From Bradyrhizobium japonicum USDA 6 (GTDB lineage Bacteria > Pseudomonadota > Alphaproteobacteria > Rhizobiales > Xanthobacteraceae), in assembly GCF_000284375.1 (NCBI RefSeq), contig NC_017249.1:868001-932000 (forward strand): DNA of 64,000 bases, in the 5' to 3' direction. Within the stretch, counting starts at the first letter, position 1; every line of letters starts with the position of its first letter. A program made the position numbers and the translations under genes. The notes beneath the pieces were generated by a model. It was not told the DNA's origin. It ran no database searches and saw only the letters and a list, made by a program, of their open reading frames with translations. Shown here piece after piece: positions 20,655 through 29,898 of this stretch.

Positions 20655-21326
20655 TTACGTCAGATGCTTCGCGAAAAACGCCAGGCTGCGCGGCCAGGCG
20701 ATATCCGAGCTCGCCTTGTCGTAGCTCGGCCGCTCGTCGCAATGGAAGCCGTGCTGGGCGCCGGGGTAGATGAAGACCTCCACATCAGGCCGCTTCGCCT
20801 TGACGGTCTCGACGTCGGTCAGGGGAATGCCGGCATCCTTCTCGCCGAAATGCAGCTGTGTCGGCACCTTCGGTTTCTCGTCGGCGAAGCGCACCACCGC
20901 GCCGCCGTAATAGCCGATCGCGGCCTTCAGGCCTGACAGCCGCGTCGCCGCGACAAAGGCGACGCTGCCGCCCAGGCAAAAGCCGATGATGCCGACCGGC
21001 CCGACGCTCTTCACCGCGTCGATCGCGGCCTGGGTGTCGCGCAGCATCGCGTCCCAGTCGGGACTGGCGACGAACTTGCGCGCCTCGGCGATCTCGTCGG
21101 GCGTGTAGCCCGACTGGAAGTTCGGCGAGGTCCGGTCGAAGATCGACGGCGCGATGGCGACATAGCCTTCCCTGGCGATGCGGTCGCAGACCGAGCGGAT
21201 GTGGTGATTGACCCCAAAGATCTCCTGGATCACCACCACCGCGCCCTTCGGGGCGCCTGAGGGATCGGCGCGATAGGCGCCGAGCTGGAAATTGTCGGAA
21301 GCCGTCAGCTTGATGTCTTGTCCCAC
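20655..21326 (-). CDS. Dienelactone hydrolase family protein
   Basis: A 223-residue alpha/beta hydrolase with the dienelactone-hydrolase Cys-Asp-His triad. The nucleophile is Cys117 in GFCLGG, the acid is Asp164 in GEKDAGIP and the base is His192 in AQHGF. VVVIQEIFGVNHHI near residue 31 is the family oxyanion region. I chose a GTG start (VGQDIKLTASDNF) with AAGGA nine bases upstream; the frame extends 20 codons further without a better site. Classical members hydrolyse dienelactones in chloroaromatic breakdown; here there is no pathway context. Confidence 0.88.
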   Translation of the reverse strand: MGQDIKLTASDNFQLGAYRADPSGAPKGAVVVIQEIFGVNHHIRSVCDRIAREGYVAIAPSIFDRTSPNFQSGYTPDEIAEARKFVASPDWDAMLRDTQAAIDAVKSVGPVGIIGFCLGGSVAFVAATRLSGLKAAIGYYGGAVVRFADEKPKVPTQLHFGEKDAGIPLTDVETVKAKRPDVEVFIYPGAQHGFHCDERPSYDKASSDIAWPRSLAFFAKHLT

Positions 21327-21453
21327 GCGGGTTGTCCTTCTTGGTTGGTCGTCGATTGGGAATCTGCTTGCTCCAAGCCCGGCCATGACGATGCGGCAAC
21401 TTCAACGCACGACCGCGCGGATGCCTTTCCTCTGTGTCATGAAGGGGCGGCCT

Positions 21454-21789
21454 TCACTCCCACATCCAGTTCTCGCCGTAGTCTTCCTTCCATCCCGCCA
21501 GCCGTCCGTGACGGAACTGCAGGAACAGGCGGTGGCGGTAGGGGATCAGTCCGCTGCCGCCGAGATTGCGAAGCGCGAGATAGATCTCGTTGCCGGGCCG
21601 CCCGCGCACATATTGCAGCGGCTGCCCCAGTGCCCGCGCGGTCTGCTCGGCATCCATGCCGAAGGCGAGCGGCGTGTTGTTCGACAAGGTCGCAACGAAG
21701 GGCCGGCGCGGCGGCATGCCGCCGAACGGCTCGGCCTGCGCAGACACCGATAGCAGCACCGCACTCGCAGCCAGTATCGCTTGCTTCAT
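21454..21789 (-). CDS. Small secreted protein
   Basis: A 111-residue protein with a clear Sec signal peptide (MKQAILAASAVLLSVSAQA, cleavage expected after AQA). The mature part contains FGMDAEQTARALGQPLQYV, which reads like a SmpA/OmlA-type or BamE-like fold pattern, followed by LRNLGG and a Trp-rich end (GWKEDYGENWMWE). Function unknown; a periplasmic or envelope location is expected. Confidence 0.72.
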   Translation of the reverse strand: MKQAILAASAVLLSVSAQAEPFGGMPPRRPFVATLSNNTPLAFGMDAEQTARALGQPLQYVRGRPGNEIYLALRNLGGSGLIPYRHRLFLQFRHGRLAGWKEDYGENWMWE

Positions 21790-21813
21790 TGCCAGTGTCC
21801 CTGTCCGACCGTC

Positions 21814-22578
21814 CTATCCCGGCAAGTTCTTCAGGAAAGGCACCACCGCGTCAATAAAAGCCTTGGGCTGATCGATGTTGACGGCGTGACCGGCGGCGGG
21901 GATCACGACCTTTTGTGCGTCGGGGATCTTTGCGGCCATGTAGTCGGACGCGGCGAGGAACGGTGCGTCGTCGGCGCCGACCACGATGAGGCAGGGCACC
22001 TTGATGTCGGGGAGCAGCTCGATCACGCGGGCGTCGCGCTGGGTCAGCATGCCGCGTGCGGCGAGCGCCAATCCCTGGGCGTTGCGATGGCGCGCGGTGG
22101 CGCGCTCGCGTGTCGCCGACTTCAGCATGTCGAGACCTTCATGGTCGAGCTTGTCGGCGGTCGCAAGCGCCCGCGCGTTCCAGGCCTCGCGCGCGTCGTC
22201 CTTCTTGAAGCCGGGGCCGGTGTCGATGATCAGCAATGCGCGGGCGCGTTGCGGATAAGCGCGATAGAACGCGAGCGACATGTAGCCGCCGAGCGAGAGC
22301 CCGCCGATGATGGCGCGCTCGGCGCCGACCGCATCGAGGATCGCGGCCATGTCGCCGACGGTGAGCGCTTCGCTATAGGCATGAGGATCGTCGGGATAGT
22401 CGGACTGGCCGTGGCCGCGCATGTCCCACAAGATCAGCTTGTGATCCCTGGCGAGCGCGTCGACCTGGCCATGCCACATCGCCGAGGTCGAGGAATAGCC
22501 GTGGGTGAGCAACAGCGGCGGACCCTCGCCGTAAGCTTCGTAGTAGATCCCGACGCCGTCCCGATCGATCCTTGGCAT
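21814..22578 (-). CDS. Alpha/beta-fold hydrolase
   Basis: A 254-residue hydrolase. HGYSSTSAMW forms the oxyanion hole, GLSLGG holds the nucleophilic Ser, and ADDAPF and AAGHAVNID carry the acid and His. The pattern WDMRGHGQSDYP is typical of 3-oxoadipate enol-lactonase or epoxide-hydrolase-like members. The ATG (MPRIDRDGVGIYYEAYG) fits family starts, since the HG motif then falls near residue 26. It is closely spaced with the secreted-protein gene downstream (24 bases). Substrate unknown. Confidence 0.87.
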   Translation of the reverse strand: MPRIDRDGVGIYYEAYGEGPPLLLTHGYSSTSAMWHGQVDALARDHKLILWDMRGHGQSDYPDDPHAYSEALTVGDMAAILDAVGAERAIIGGLSLGGYMSLAFYRAYPQRARALLIIDTGPGFKKDDAREAWNARALATADKLDHEGLDMLKSATRERATARHRNAQGLALAARGMLTQRDARVIELLPDIKVPCLIVVGADDAPFLAASDYMAAKIPDAQKVVIPAAGHAVNIDQPKAFIDAVVPFLKNLPG

Positions 22579-22626
22579 TGTTTCCGCCCTTTCTTGTTTC
22601 TTGTTCACTCTAACGACGATGACGGT

Positions 22627-22821
22627 GCACCCTCTCCCCTTGCGGGAGAGGGTGGCTTCGCGAAGCGAAGCCGGGTGAGGGGTCTCTATCCTCACGAATG
22701 GTTTCGCGAGCGGAGAGAGACCCCTCATCCGACGCCATAGCCGAAGCGTCGCTTCGGCGTCCTCTTTAGAACGGCGACCGAAGGTCGCCTACGCCCCTTC
22801 TCCCGCAAGGGGAGAAGGGGA
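22627..22821. repeat. Palindromic intergenic repeats, two units
   Basis: Unit one (22627-22687) is the CACCCTCTCCCCTTGCGGGA type with CGCGAAGCG inside. Unit two (22719-22821) is inverted and more divergent, ending TTCTCCCGCAAGGGGAGAA. They occupy much of the gap upstream of the hydrolase gene. The remaining bases up to 23106 contain the presumed promoter of the molybdenum-enzyme operon. Confidence 0.75.
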
Positions 22822-23106
22822 CGTCCGCGTCGTCAGTTGCATATTGGCCGCTAAGTTACCTCGAAGAAACTGCCTGAACGTGATGGCACGCATGTGTCCT
22901 CTATTGCGTCCAGTCGCTGCATCAACGCCGTTGTCGCAATGCACAACACTGAGCTGCCGCGATAGTTTCGATCGATTCCAAATTGCATTTGCCTCTGGCT
23001 GCGAACCCGATCATTCTCGCGCTCAAGGTGGGCGCCAGCCCGGTGGGCGTCCACTGTTCAAGTTGCCGCCGTAAGCGGCTTCATGCACCGGCAGGGGAAG
23101 ACGCCT

Positions 23107-23598
23107 ATGCCAACTCTCACCATCAACGGGCGGAGTCTGTCCGTGGATGCGGCGAACGACACGCCGCTCCTCTGGGCGATCCGCGAGCAATTGCAGATGA
23201 CCGGCACCAAGTTCGGCTGCGGGGCCGGGCTGTGCGGTGCCTGTACCGTGCACGTCAACGGCGAGGCCGTGCGCTCGTGCCAGACCATGGTCGGCGATGT
23301 CGCCGGCAAGAAGATCACCACCATCGAAGGCCTCTCCGCCAAGGGCGATCATCCGCTGCAGAAGGCGTGGATCGCCGAGCAGGTGCCGCAATGCGGCTAC
23401 TGCCAGTCCGGGCAGATCATGCAGGCGGCCTCGCTGCTGGCAAAGAATGCCAATCCGACCAAGGAGGAGGTCGTGGCGCATATGGACGGCAATCTCTGCC
23501 GTTGCATGACCTATTCGCGGATCCAGAAGGCGATCATGCGCGCCGCCACCGAGATGCGCACCGCATCCGTCTCCGGCAACGAACGGAGGCCCACATGA
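23107..23598 (+). CDS. iorA: Isoquinoline 1-oxidoreductase alpha subunit-like 2Fe-2S protein
   Basis: A 163-residue iron-sulfur subunit of a xanthine-oxidase-family molybdenum hydroxylase. The plant-type [2Fe-2S] ligands are in [15 protein letters not shown] (about 36-50) with a further Cys in VRSCQTM. The second cluster uses [16 protein letters not shown] and [12 protein letters not shown]. Electrons pass from the molybdenum site in the partner subunit through these clusters. The ATG has GGGGAAG upstream. It overlaps the next gene by four bases (ATGA), so the two are translationally coupled. Confidence 0.9.
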   Translation: MPTLTINGRSLSVDAANDTPLLWAIREQLQMTGTKFGCGAGLCGACTVHVNGEAVRSCQTMVGDVAGKKITTIEGLSAKGDHPLQKAWIAEQVPQCGYCQSGQIMQAASLLAKNANPTKEEVVAHMDGNLCRCMTYSRIQKAIMRAATEMRTASVSGNERRPT

Positions 23599-25877
23599 AT
23601 AAGCACGTGAACACCATCACAGCAGAGACGACCGATCTCAGCCGCCGCTCCTTCCTGGTCGGCACGGCAGCGACCGGCCTCGTGCTCGGCTATGCCGGCG
23701 TGCCCGGCATCGGTGAGGCGCTCGCTGCGCCTTCGAACTTCGAGCCGAGCGTCTGGTATGCGATCGCGCCCGATGGCCTGGTCACCGTGACCTGCGGCAA
23801 GGCCGACATGGGCCAGCACATTGCCTCCACCATGGCGCAGATCGTCTGCGAGGAATTGGGCGCGAAGTGGAGCGACATGCGCGTCGCGCTTGCCTCCAAC
23901 GATCCGAAGTTCAACGACCCCGTGCTCGGCGCGCAGATCACCGGCGGCAGCTGGTCGACCATGATGAACTTCGACGCGATGAGCCGGGCCGGCGCAGCCG
24001 GACGGACGGCATTGACGGAAGGCGCGGCCGCCGCGATGGGCGTGCCGGCGTCGGAGCTCGTGGTGCGCGATTCCGTGATCTCGCATCCGAAGTCGAAGAA
24101 GCAGATGTCGTTCGCCGATGTCGTGAAGAGCGGCAAGGCGACCAAGACCTTCACGCCGGACGAGCTGAAGGCGATCAAGCTGAAGACGCCGGACCAGTAC
24201 ACCATGATCGGCGTGTCGGTGCCGCAGCTCGACATCCCCTCCAAGACCAACGGCACGGCCAAGTACGGCATCGACGTGATGCTGCCGGGCATGGCCTATG
24301 GCGCGGTGGTCACGCCGCCGGTGCGCTTCGGCGCTACCGTGAAGTCGGTCGACGACTCCGCTGCGAAGAAGGTGCCGGGCTTCATCAAGGCCGTCACCCT
24401 CGACGACAAGACCGGCACGACATCGGGCTGGGTCGTCGCGGTCGCCAGCACCTATGCCAACGCCAAGAAGGCGGCGCAGGCGCTGAAGATCGCCTATGAC
24501 GGCGGTCCGAACGCGAAGGTCTCGAGCGAGTCGCTGCTCGACGAAGCCAAGCGGCTTCAGAAGCTCGACGATTCCGGCCAGTTCTTCGTCAAGGATGGCG
24601 ATCCCAACGCGGCGTTCGGCTCGGCCGCAAAAGTGCTGGAGGCGGAGTACACCACCAGCATCAACATCCACGCGCCGATGGAGCCGATGAACGCCACGGC
24701 GGAGTTCAAGGGCGACATCCTGCACATCTATTCCGGCAACCAGTTCGCGACGCGCTCCGGCGCGATCGCGGCAGGCGCCGCCGGAATCGATCCGAAGTTC
24801 GTGGTGATGCACCAGATGTGGCTCGGCGGCGGTTTTGGCCGCAGGCTCGATGCCGACATGATGGTGCCGGCGGTGCAGGCGGCGAAGGCCATCGGCAAAC
24901 CGGTGAAGGTGATCTACACGCGCGAGAACGACATGACGATGGATTTCTCGCGTCCGCTCACCTACCAGAAGGTCAAGGCCGGCGTGGACGGCGACGGCAA
25001 GCTCGTCGCGCTCAGCCACGACGTCGTCTCGGCCTGGCCGACCGCGCGCTGGGGCATCCCCGATTTCCTGACGCCCTCGGTCGACAAGAAGGGTCCGCTC
25101 GATTCCTTCACGGTGAACGGGGCCGACTTCTTCTACACCGTGCCCAACCACTATGTGCGCGCGATCAAGAACGAGCTCGCGCACAATGCGACGCCGTCCG
25201 GGCAGCTTCGCTCGGTGGCGCCCGGCTGGACGTTCTGGGCGGTCGAAAGCATGATCGACGAGATCGCGGCTGCGACCGGCAAGGACCCGGCGCAGTTCCG
25301 TATCGCGCTGCTCGACGGCAAGGGCAAGAACGACGGCGGCGCGCAGCGGCTGCGCAACACGTTGCTCGCCGCGATGGGGCTGTCCGGCTACGGCACCAAG
25401 CAATTGCCGAAAGGCGAGGGCATGGGCGTGGCCTGCGTCTCCTCGCAGGAACGCGCGACCGCGAGCTGGACGGCGTGTGTCGCCCATGTCGCGGTGGCGC
25501 CGTCGGGCGAGGTGACCGTGAAGAAGCTCACGGTCGCAACCGACGTCGGCACGCAGGTGCATCCCGACAACATCCGTGCCCAGGTCGAGGGCGCGGCGCT
25601 GTGGGGTCTGTCGCTGGCGATGTACGAGAAGGCGACGCTGAAGGACGGTGGCATCGAGCAGACAAACTTCGACAGCTACACGCCCTTGCGCATGAGCCAG
25701 ATGCCCGAGGTCGCCGTCGCCGTGATCGCCAATGGCGAAAAAGCCACCGGCGTCGGCGAGCCCGCGGTGACGGTGGTCGCCCCGGCAATCGGCAACGCCA
25801 TCTTCAACGCCTCAGGCGCCCGCATCCGGGCCCTGCCGATCACGGCCGAAGCCGTGAAGGGGGCGATGAAGGCGTGA
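23595..25877 (+). CDS. iorB: Isoquinoline 1-oxidoreductase beta subunit-like molybdopterin protein
   Basis: A 760-residue large subunit carrying the molybdopterin cofactor. It starts with a twin-arginine signal ([20 protein letters not shown]), pointing to export of the folded heterodimer. Family stretches include [24 protein letters not shown] and the C-terminal [18 protein letters not shown], which carries the proton-abstracting Glu of the family. Homologues oxidise N-heterocycles or aldehydes, feeding electrons to a cytochrome or quinone. No cytochrome-c subunit gene follows here, unlike many such operons. The substrate cannot be deduced. Confidence 0.9.
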   Translation: MNKHVNTITAETTDLSRRSFLVGTAATGLVLGYAGVPGIGEALAAPSNFEPSVWYAIAPDGLVTVTCGKADMGQHIASTMAQIVCEELGAKWSDMRVALASNDPKFNDPVLGAQITGGSWSTMMNFDAMSRAGAAGRTALTEGAAAAMGVPASELVVRDSVISHPKSKKQMSFADVVKSGKATKTFTPDELKAIKLKTPDQYTMIGVSVPQLDIPSKTNGTAKYGIDVMLPGMAYGAVVTPPVRFGATVKSVDDSAAKKVPGFIKAVTLDDKTGTTSGWVVAVASTYANAKKAAQALKIAYDGGPNAKVSSESLLDEAKRLQKLDDSGQFFVKDGDPNAAFGSAAKVLEAEYTTSINIHAPMEPMNATAEFKGDILHIYSGNQFATRSGAIAAGAAGIDPKFVVMHQMWLGGGFGRRLDADMMVPAVQAAKAIGKPVKVIYTRENDMTMDFSRPLTYQKVKAGVDGDGKLVALSHDVVSAWPTARWGIPDFLTPSVDKKGPLDSFTVNGADFFYTVPNHYVRAIKNELAHNATPSGQLRSVAPGWTFWAVESMIDEIAAATGKDPAQFRIALLDGKGKNDGGAQRLRNTLLAAMGLSGYGTKQLPKGEGMGVACVSSQERATASWTACVAHVAVAPSGEVTVKKLTVATDVGTQVHPDNIRAQVEGAALWGLSLAMYEKATLKDGGIEQTNFDSYTPLRMSQMPEVAVAVIANGEKATGVGEPAVTVVAPAIGNAIFNASGARIRALPITAEAVKGAMKA

Positions 25878-25897
25878 GACGGAAGGCTGCTTGAGAC

Positions 25898-25932
25898 AAT
25901 CCGCCGGAGGCCAACTCCGGCGGATTTGTTTT
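25898..25932 (+). terminator. Rho-independent terminator of the iorAB operon
   Basis: A perfect 12-bp stem, AATCCGCCGGAG with CTCCGGCGGATT, a 5-base loop and then TGTTTT. It lies 20 bases after the beta-subunit stop codon. Confidence 0.85.
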
Positions 25933-25954
25933 GAGGCTGTCTCCACAATCTCGC

Positions 25955-26070
25955 TGTCATGCCCCGCCTTGTGCGCAATCGCGCACTGGAGCGGGGCATC
26001 CGGTACGCCGCGGCCTCTCGGCTCCGGCGCCTCGGAATACTGGGTCGCCCGGTCGAGCCGGGAGACGACG
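25955..26070. repeat. Palindromic intergenic repeat
   Basis: CATGCCCCGC answered by GCGGGGCAT, followed by CGGTCGAGCCGGGAGACGA. It is related in layout to the repeats at 20507, 29244 and 33357. The rest of the gap to the HD-GYP gene shows no further feature. Confidence 0.65.
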
Positions 26071-26296
26071 GCGGGGCAGGGGGAGGGTGAGCTCCCAAAT
26101 TCCCCTTTGTCATCAATGCCTCTTCTACTGTGCATGGGGTTGTTTTCGCTGTTTTGACTGGAAGCAGGGCGGGACCCCAATTCCCTAAAATTGCAGCCAA
26201 TTCCGGAGGGTTCCGTTGAGCACGCCTCTTAAGGGCCGGAGAACCTGATCCGTCTTAGGCTGACGCCAAATCCAGTCCCGTGCTCCTGGGGAAGCC

Positions 26297-27391
26297 ATGA
26301 ACGCGCCAGCCAAATCCGCCGCCAAACGCCGGCTCTTGCTCGCTTCCGACCGGAGCGACGAGAGCACCGAGCTTGCCAGCATCCTGAAGGCCGTGGGCGA
26401 CGTTTCGACGGTGACGACGCAGGACATTCCCGAGCAGCCGTCGCGCGATCTGTCCGGTCTCGTGGTCGACATCAATCTGCGTTCGCCCGAGAGCGTGCAG
26501 CGGGTGCGCAACAAGCTGCGCGGCGACGGTTATCGATCGATGCCGCGCCTGTTCGTGCTCGCCGATGCCCTGCATCACGGCACCATGCAGGCCTGGGCGC
26601 TGGGCGCCACCGACACGATCTCGCGGCCGCTGCAGCCCGATGCGATCCTTCAGCGCATCCGCGCGGCGTTCCCCGACACCGCCACCTATGACGCGACCGA
26701 TCGCGGCAAGACGCTCAACCGCGGCGTCGAGGCGGCGCATGCGGTGCTGGCGAAGATGTTCGAGAAGCTGCCGCTCGGCGTGCCCCTGACCTTCGACGAC
26801 GTCATCGCCGCCGAGAGCAAGATCCTGAAGGCGATCAAGCACTCCTCGCTGCGCGAATGGCTCACCACCGTCGGCTGCCATCATGTCGGCAGCTACCGGC
26901 ACTGCCTGTTCGTCACCGGCTTCGCCGTCGCCTTCGCGCAGCATCTCGGCATGCGCGAGGACGACCAGCGCCGCCTGACCCGCGCCGCGCTGCTGCACGA
27001 CGTCGGCAAGGCCTTCGTTCCCTCCGCGCTGCTCGACAAGCCGGGCAAGCTCACCGACGAGGAGATGGCCGAGGTCCGTCAGCATCCGCGCCGCGGCTAT
27101 GACGCGCTCGCGGAGCAGGGCGGCTTCCCGCCGGAGATGCTCGACGTCGTGCTGCATCACCACGAATTCCTCGACGGCTCTGGCTATCCGAATGGCCTGT
27201 CGTCGAACCAGATCAGCGACATCGTGCGGGTCACGACGATCGTCGACATCTACGCGGCACTGGTGGAGAAGCGCGCCTACCGCATGCCCTTCACCCACTC
27301 GCGCGCCTTCACGATGATGGAAGGCATGGGCGGCAAGCTGGATCAGCAACTGCTGCAGGCGTTCCGGCCGGTGGCGCTGGGATCGTTCTGA
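26297..27391 (+). CDS. Response-regulator-like HD-GYP domain protein (putative c-di-GMP phosphodiesterase)
   Basis: A 364-residue protein. Residues about 10-125 look like a receiver-type alpha/beta domain (RRLLLASDRSDES, LSGLVVDINLRSP). The C-terminal half is an HD-GYP domain with LLHDVGKAFVPSALL (the HD pair), HPRRGYDAL and the signature HHHEFLDGSGYPNGL. HD-GYP enzymes hydrolyse cyclic di-GMP to GMP, so this probably lowers c-di-GMP in response to a signal. Metal ligands appear intact. The receiver-like domain lacks an obvious full acidic pocket, so phosphorylation is uncertain. Confidence 0.87.
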   Translation: MNAPAKSAAKRRLLLASDRSDESTELASILKAVGDVSTVTTQDIPEQPSRDLSGLVVDINLRSPESVQRVRNKLRGDGYRSMPRLFVLADALHHGTMQAWALGATDTISRPLQPDAILQRIRAAFPDTATYDATDRGKTLNRGVEAAHAVLAKMFEKLPLGVPLTFDDVIAAESKILKAIKHSSLREWLTTVGCHHVGSYRHCLFVTGFAVAFAQHLGMREDDQRRLTRAALLHDVGKAFVPSALLDKPGKLTDEEMAEVRQHPRRGYDALAEQGGFPPEMLDVVLHHHEFLDGSGYPNGLSSNQISDIVRVTTIVDIYAALVEKRAYRMPFTHSRAFTMMEGMGGKLDQQLLQAFRPVALGSF

Positions 27392-27401
27392 GCGAGATGC
27401 C

Positions 27402-27497
27402 GTAGGGTGGGCAAAGGCGCCTTTCGCGCGCCGTGCCCACCATGCTTCCTCATTCGCTGCATGAATGGTGGGCACGCTCCGCTTTGCCCACCCTACG
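27402..27497. repeat. Inverted repeat with perfect ends
   Basis: GTAGGGTGGGCAAAG at the left matches CTTTGCCCACCCTAC at the right, and internal GTGCCCACC and GGTGGGCAC also pair. It fills the gap between two convergent genes, where it could serve as a bidirectional transcription end. Confidence 0.8.
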
Positions 27498-27521
27498 AGA
27501 GCCGTCGTTGGGCGCGGCCGC

Positions 27522-29102
27522 TCACCCCACCATCTTCCGCAATTCCGCCTTCTCCACCTTCTCCAGCGTCGAGCGCGGCATGTCGTCGACGAGCCTGATC
27601 TCGCGCGGCACCTTGAAATCCGCGAGTCCCGCGCCGCAGGCCGCCATCACGCGATCATGCAGATCGGGCGCCGCGCCCGCGACGCCGCCGTGCGGGATGA
27701 TGAAGACAACGGGCACCTCGTCCAGCATCGGGTGCCTCTTCGCCACCACCGCGGCTTCGCGCACGCCGGGCACCACCGCGATCACCTGCTCGATCTCGGA
27801 GGCCGCGACGTTCTCGCCGCCGACCTTCAGCATGTCCTTGGCGCGGTCGCCGAACCTGATGAAGCCGTTTTCCAGACGCTCGACGCGGTCGCCGGTGAGG
27901 AAGAAGCCGTGCTCGTCGAAGCTTTCGCGCGTCGCCTTTTCATTGTGCAGATATTCGGCGAACAGCGACAGCCCGACGATGCCCTTGATCGAGAGATTGC
28001 CGGTGTCGCCGACCTCGGTCGGCCGTCCGTCATCGTCGGTGATGCGGATCTGATATTCGGGCGCGGCGCGCCCGATCGACATCGGGATGTTGGGCTGGTC
28101 GACCTCGCCGACGATGCCGTGGGTGATGGTCTCGGTCATGCCCCACCAGCCGATCATCTTGACGCCGAAGGCAGCGAAGGCCGGCGGTTCGTTGATGGCG
28201 GTGCCCCACAGGCGGAATTTGTGATCCCGGGGGACCTCCTGCGCGAGCAGGGCCTTCATGCAGAACGGAATCGTCGAGGTCCAGGTCGAGCCGTGCTCGC
28301 GCGCGACGCCCCAGAAGCGGCTGGCGGAGAACCGCGGCTGGATCACGCAGGTGGCGCCGACCCACAGCGTTGCCAGCATCGAATAGGCCAGCGCATTGGT
28401 GTGGAACAGCGGCAGATAGGTCTGGTGCACGTCGCTCGCGTGCAGGTCCTCATGCGCGGCGTTGATCTTGGCGCCCCACAGCGCGTTGGCGTGGGTCCAC
28501 AGCACCGCTTTCGGGCGCGAGGTCGTGCCCGACGTGTACTGCACGCTGCACGGCGCGAGCGGGTCGGCCGCGCGCCTGGGACGGTCGGCGCTGTCGGCGA
28601 ACAGTGAATCGAAACTGTCGCCGCGCGAGACCGCTTGCGCGGGCGCCACGCCCGCATCGTGCGAGGTCACCGCCAGCCAGCGGATGTTGCGGCAGTTTTG
28701 CGCGACGAGCTCGGCATAGGCCGGTTGCGTGATCGCGGCGACCGCGCCGCAATGGTCCGCGAAATATTCCATCTCCGCCGGTGCCGAGCGGGTGTTGGTG
28801 GTCACCGCGATGGCGCCCAGCTCGACGCAGGCGAACCAGGCCAGCAGCGCCTCGATGCAATTGTCGAGATGAATGAGCAGGTATTCGCCCGGCTTGACGC
28901 CGCGCCTCGCCAGCCCCGCCGCGAGCGCGCCGACCCGCTCGTGAAACTCGCCGTAGCTCCAGCGCCGCGCCGGCGCGTCGAACGGCGCCCAGATCAGGAA
29001 CGCATGATCGCGGCGCACCGCGGCGCGCATCTTCAGCAGCCAGGGTACGTCGAGCCCGTCGAACGGCCCTACGAGTCCGGATCCGGTGTGTTGAAGTGGC
29101 AT
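27522..29102 (-). CDS. Acyl-CoA synthetase (AMP-dependent ligase)
   Basis: A 526-residue ANL-superfamily enzyme that activates a carboxylic acid to acyl-adenylate and then acyl-CoA. The phosphate loop YTSGTTSRPKAVLWTHAN, the A5 region WWGMTET, the hinge LTGDRVERLENGFIRFGDRA and the C-terminal catalytic Lys in STLEKVEKAEL are visible. The pattern resembles short-chain or aromatic acyl-CoA ligases (CaiC/feruloyl type), but the acid substrate is unknown. The neighbouring VOC-family gene reads in the same direction. Cytoplasmic. Confidence 0.88.
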   Translation of the reverse strand: MPLQHTGSGLVGPFDGLDVPWLLKMRAAVRRDHAFLIWAPFDAPARRWSYGEFHERVGALAAGLARRGVKPGEYLLIHLDNCIEALLAWFACVELGAIAVTTNTRSAPAEMEYFADHCGAVAAITQPAYAELVAQNCRNIRWLAVTSHDAGVAPAQAVSRGDSFDSLFADSADRPRRAADPLAPCSVQYTSGTTSRPKAVLWTHANALWGAKINAAHEDLHASDVHQTYLPLFHTNALAYSMLATLWVGATCVIQPRFSASRFWGVAREHGSTWTSTIPFCMKALLAQEVPRDHKFRLWGTAINEPPAFAAFGVKMIGWWGMTETITHGIVGEVDQPNIPMSIGRAAPEYQIRITDDDGRPTEVGDTGNLSIKGIVGLSLFAEYLHNEKATRESFDEHGFFLTGDRVERLENGFIRFGDRAKDMLKVGGENVAASEIEQVIAVVPGVREAAVVAKRHPMLDEVPVVFIIPHGGVAGAAPDLHDRVMAACGAGLADFKVPREIRLVDDMPRSTLEKVEKAELRKMVG

Positions 29103-29243
29103 GGCTCCTCCCGTGCAGCCTGCATCTTGATGGCGGCTGCCTTTTGATTATTGCGTCTTCCTGCCATCGGGTGGCGCGGGGCGCAAATTGGGGGAAGCGG
29201 AAGATAAGCGCGGCGTACCTCGTGGTGCGCGCACACTCTCTCC

Positions 29244-29330
29244 TCCGTCATGGCCGGGCTTGACCCGGCCATCCACGCCTTGCCGCGCGAAGAACCTGGA
29301 TGGCCGGGGCAAGCCCCGGGCATGACGACG
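29244..29330. repeat. Palindromic intergenic repeat
   Basis: TCATGGCCGGGCTTGACCCG on the left, with GGCCGGGGCAAGCCCCGGGC and ATGACGACG on the right, forms a long inverted repeat. It lies between the acyl-CoA ligase and VOC genes. Confidence 0.72.
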
Positions 29331-29361
29331 GAGTGTGTGGCCGGCAGCGCGACTTGGCGCG

Positions 29362-29772
29362 CTAGTCCTCGTACGAAGAAATCTCGATCAGGCTGCCATC
29401 CGGATCCCGGCAATAGACCGAGCGCAGCGTGCCGCGGGCGCCCTGCTTGGGAACCGGGCCTTCCTCGATCGCGACGCCTTGTGCCTTCAAATGCGCCACC
29501 ACCTCGTCGGGCGCGGCAGAGGTAAGGAAGCACAGATCCTCGCTGCCGGCGGTCTGATGGTCCGCGGTGAACCATTCCACCTTGTCGGCATCGCGCGGCC
29601 GGACGTTGATCTTCTGGTTACCGAATTGCAACGAAGTCCGCGGCGCTTTGCCGCCGCCGGGGTCGAACACCTTGACTTCCATGCCGAGAATCCTGCGGTA
29701 CCACTCGGAGGTCACTGCGACGTCGGTGACATTGATGACGAGATGATCGAGGGCTTCGACCTTGACCGGCAT
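29362..29772 (-). CDS. VOC-family (glyoxalase/extradiol dioxygenase fold) protein
   Basis: A 136-residue single vicinal-oxygen-chelate domain pair. It starts MPVKVEALDHLVINVTDVAV, with the first metal-ligand His at residue 10, and continues SEWYRRILGMEVKVF. It ends YCRDPDGSLIEISSYED, whose Glu is the usual last ligand. Members include glyoxalase I, fosfomycin-resistance enzymes and dioxygenases; the substrate cannot be assigned from sequence alone. Confidence 0.86.
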   Translation of the reverse strand: MPVKVEALDHLVINVTDVAVTSEWYRRILGMEVKVFDPGGGKAPRTSLQFGNQKINVRPRDADKVEWFTADHQTAGSEDLCFLTSAAPDEVVAHLKAQGVAIEEGPVPKQGARGTLRSVYCRDPDGSLIEISSYED

Positions 29773-29898
29773 GCCTTATCCTTTCGTCGTGATGCGCCGG
29801 GCGCACTTTCCGCCTGCGGCAAGCTTTGTTACAACCGCGTCGACGCCACTTTGAAGCCATCTGGCTTTCAAGAACAACACGTTGGGAGAACCCTTGAG

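Noticed and set aside
23511..25562. 683-codon minus-strand frame
   Set aside because: Opposite the molybdenum-hydroxylase large subunit; His/Arg/Gly-rich shadow.
27465..28607. 380-codon plus-strand frame
   Set aside because: Antisense shadow of the acyl-CoA ligase gene.
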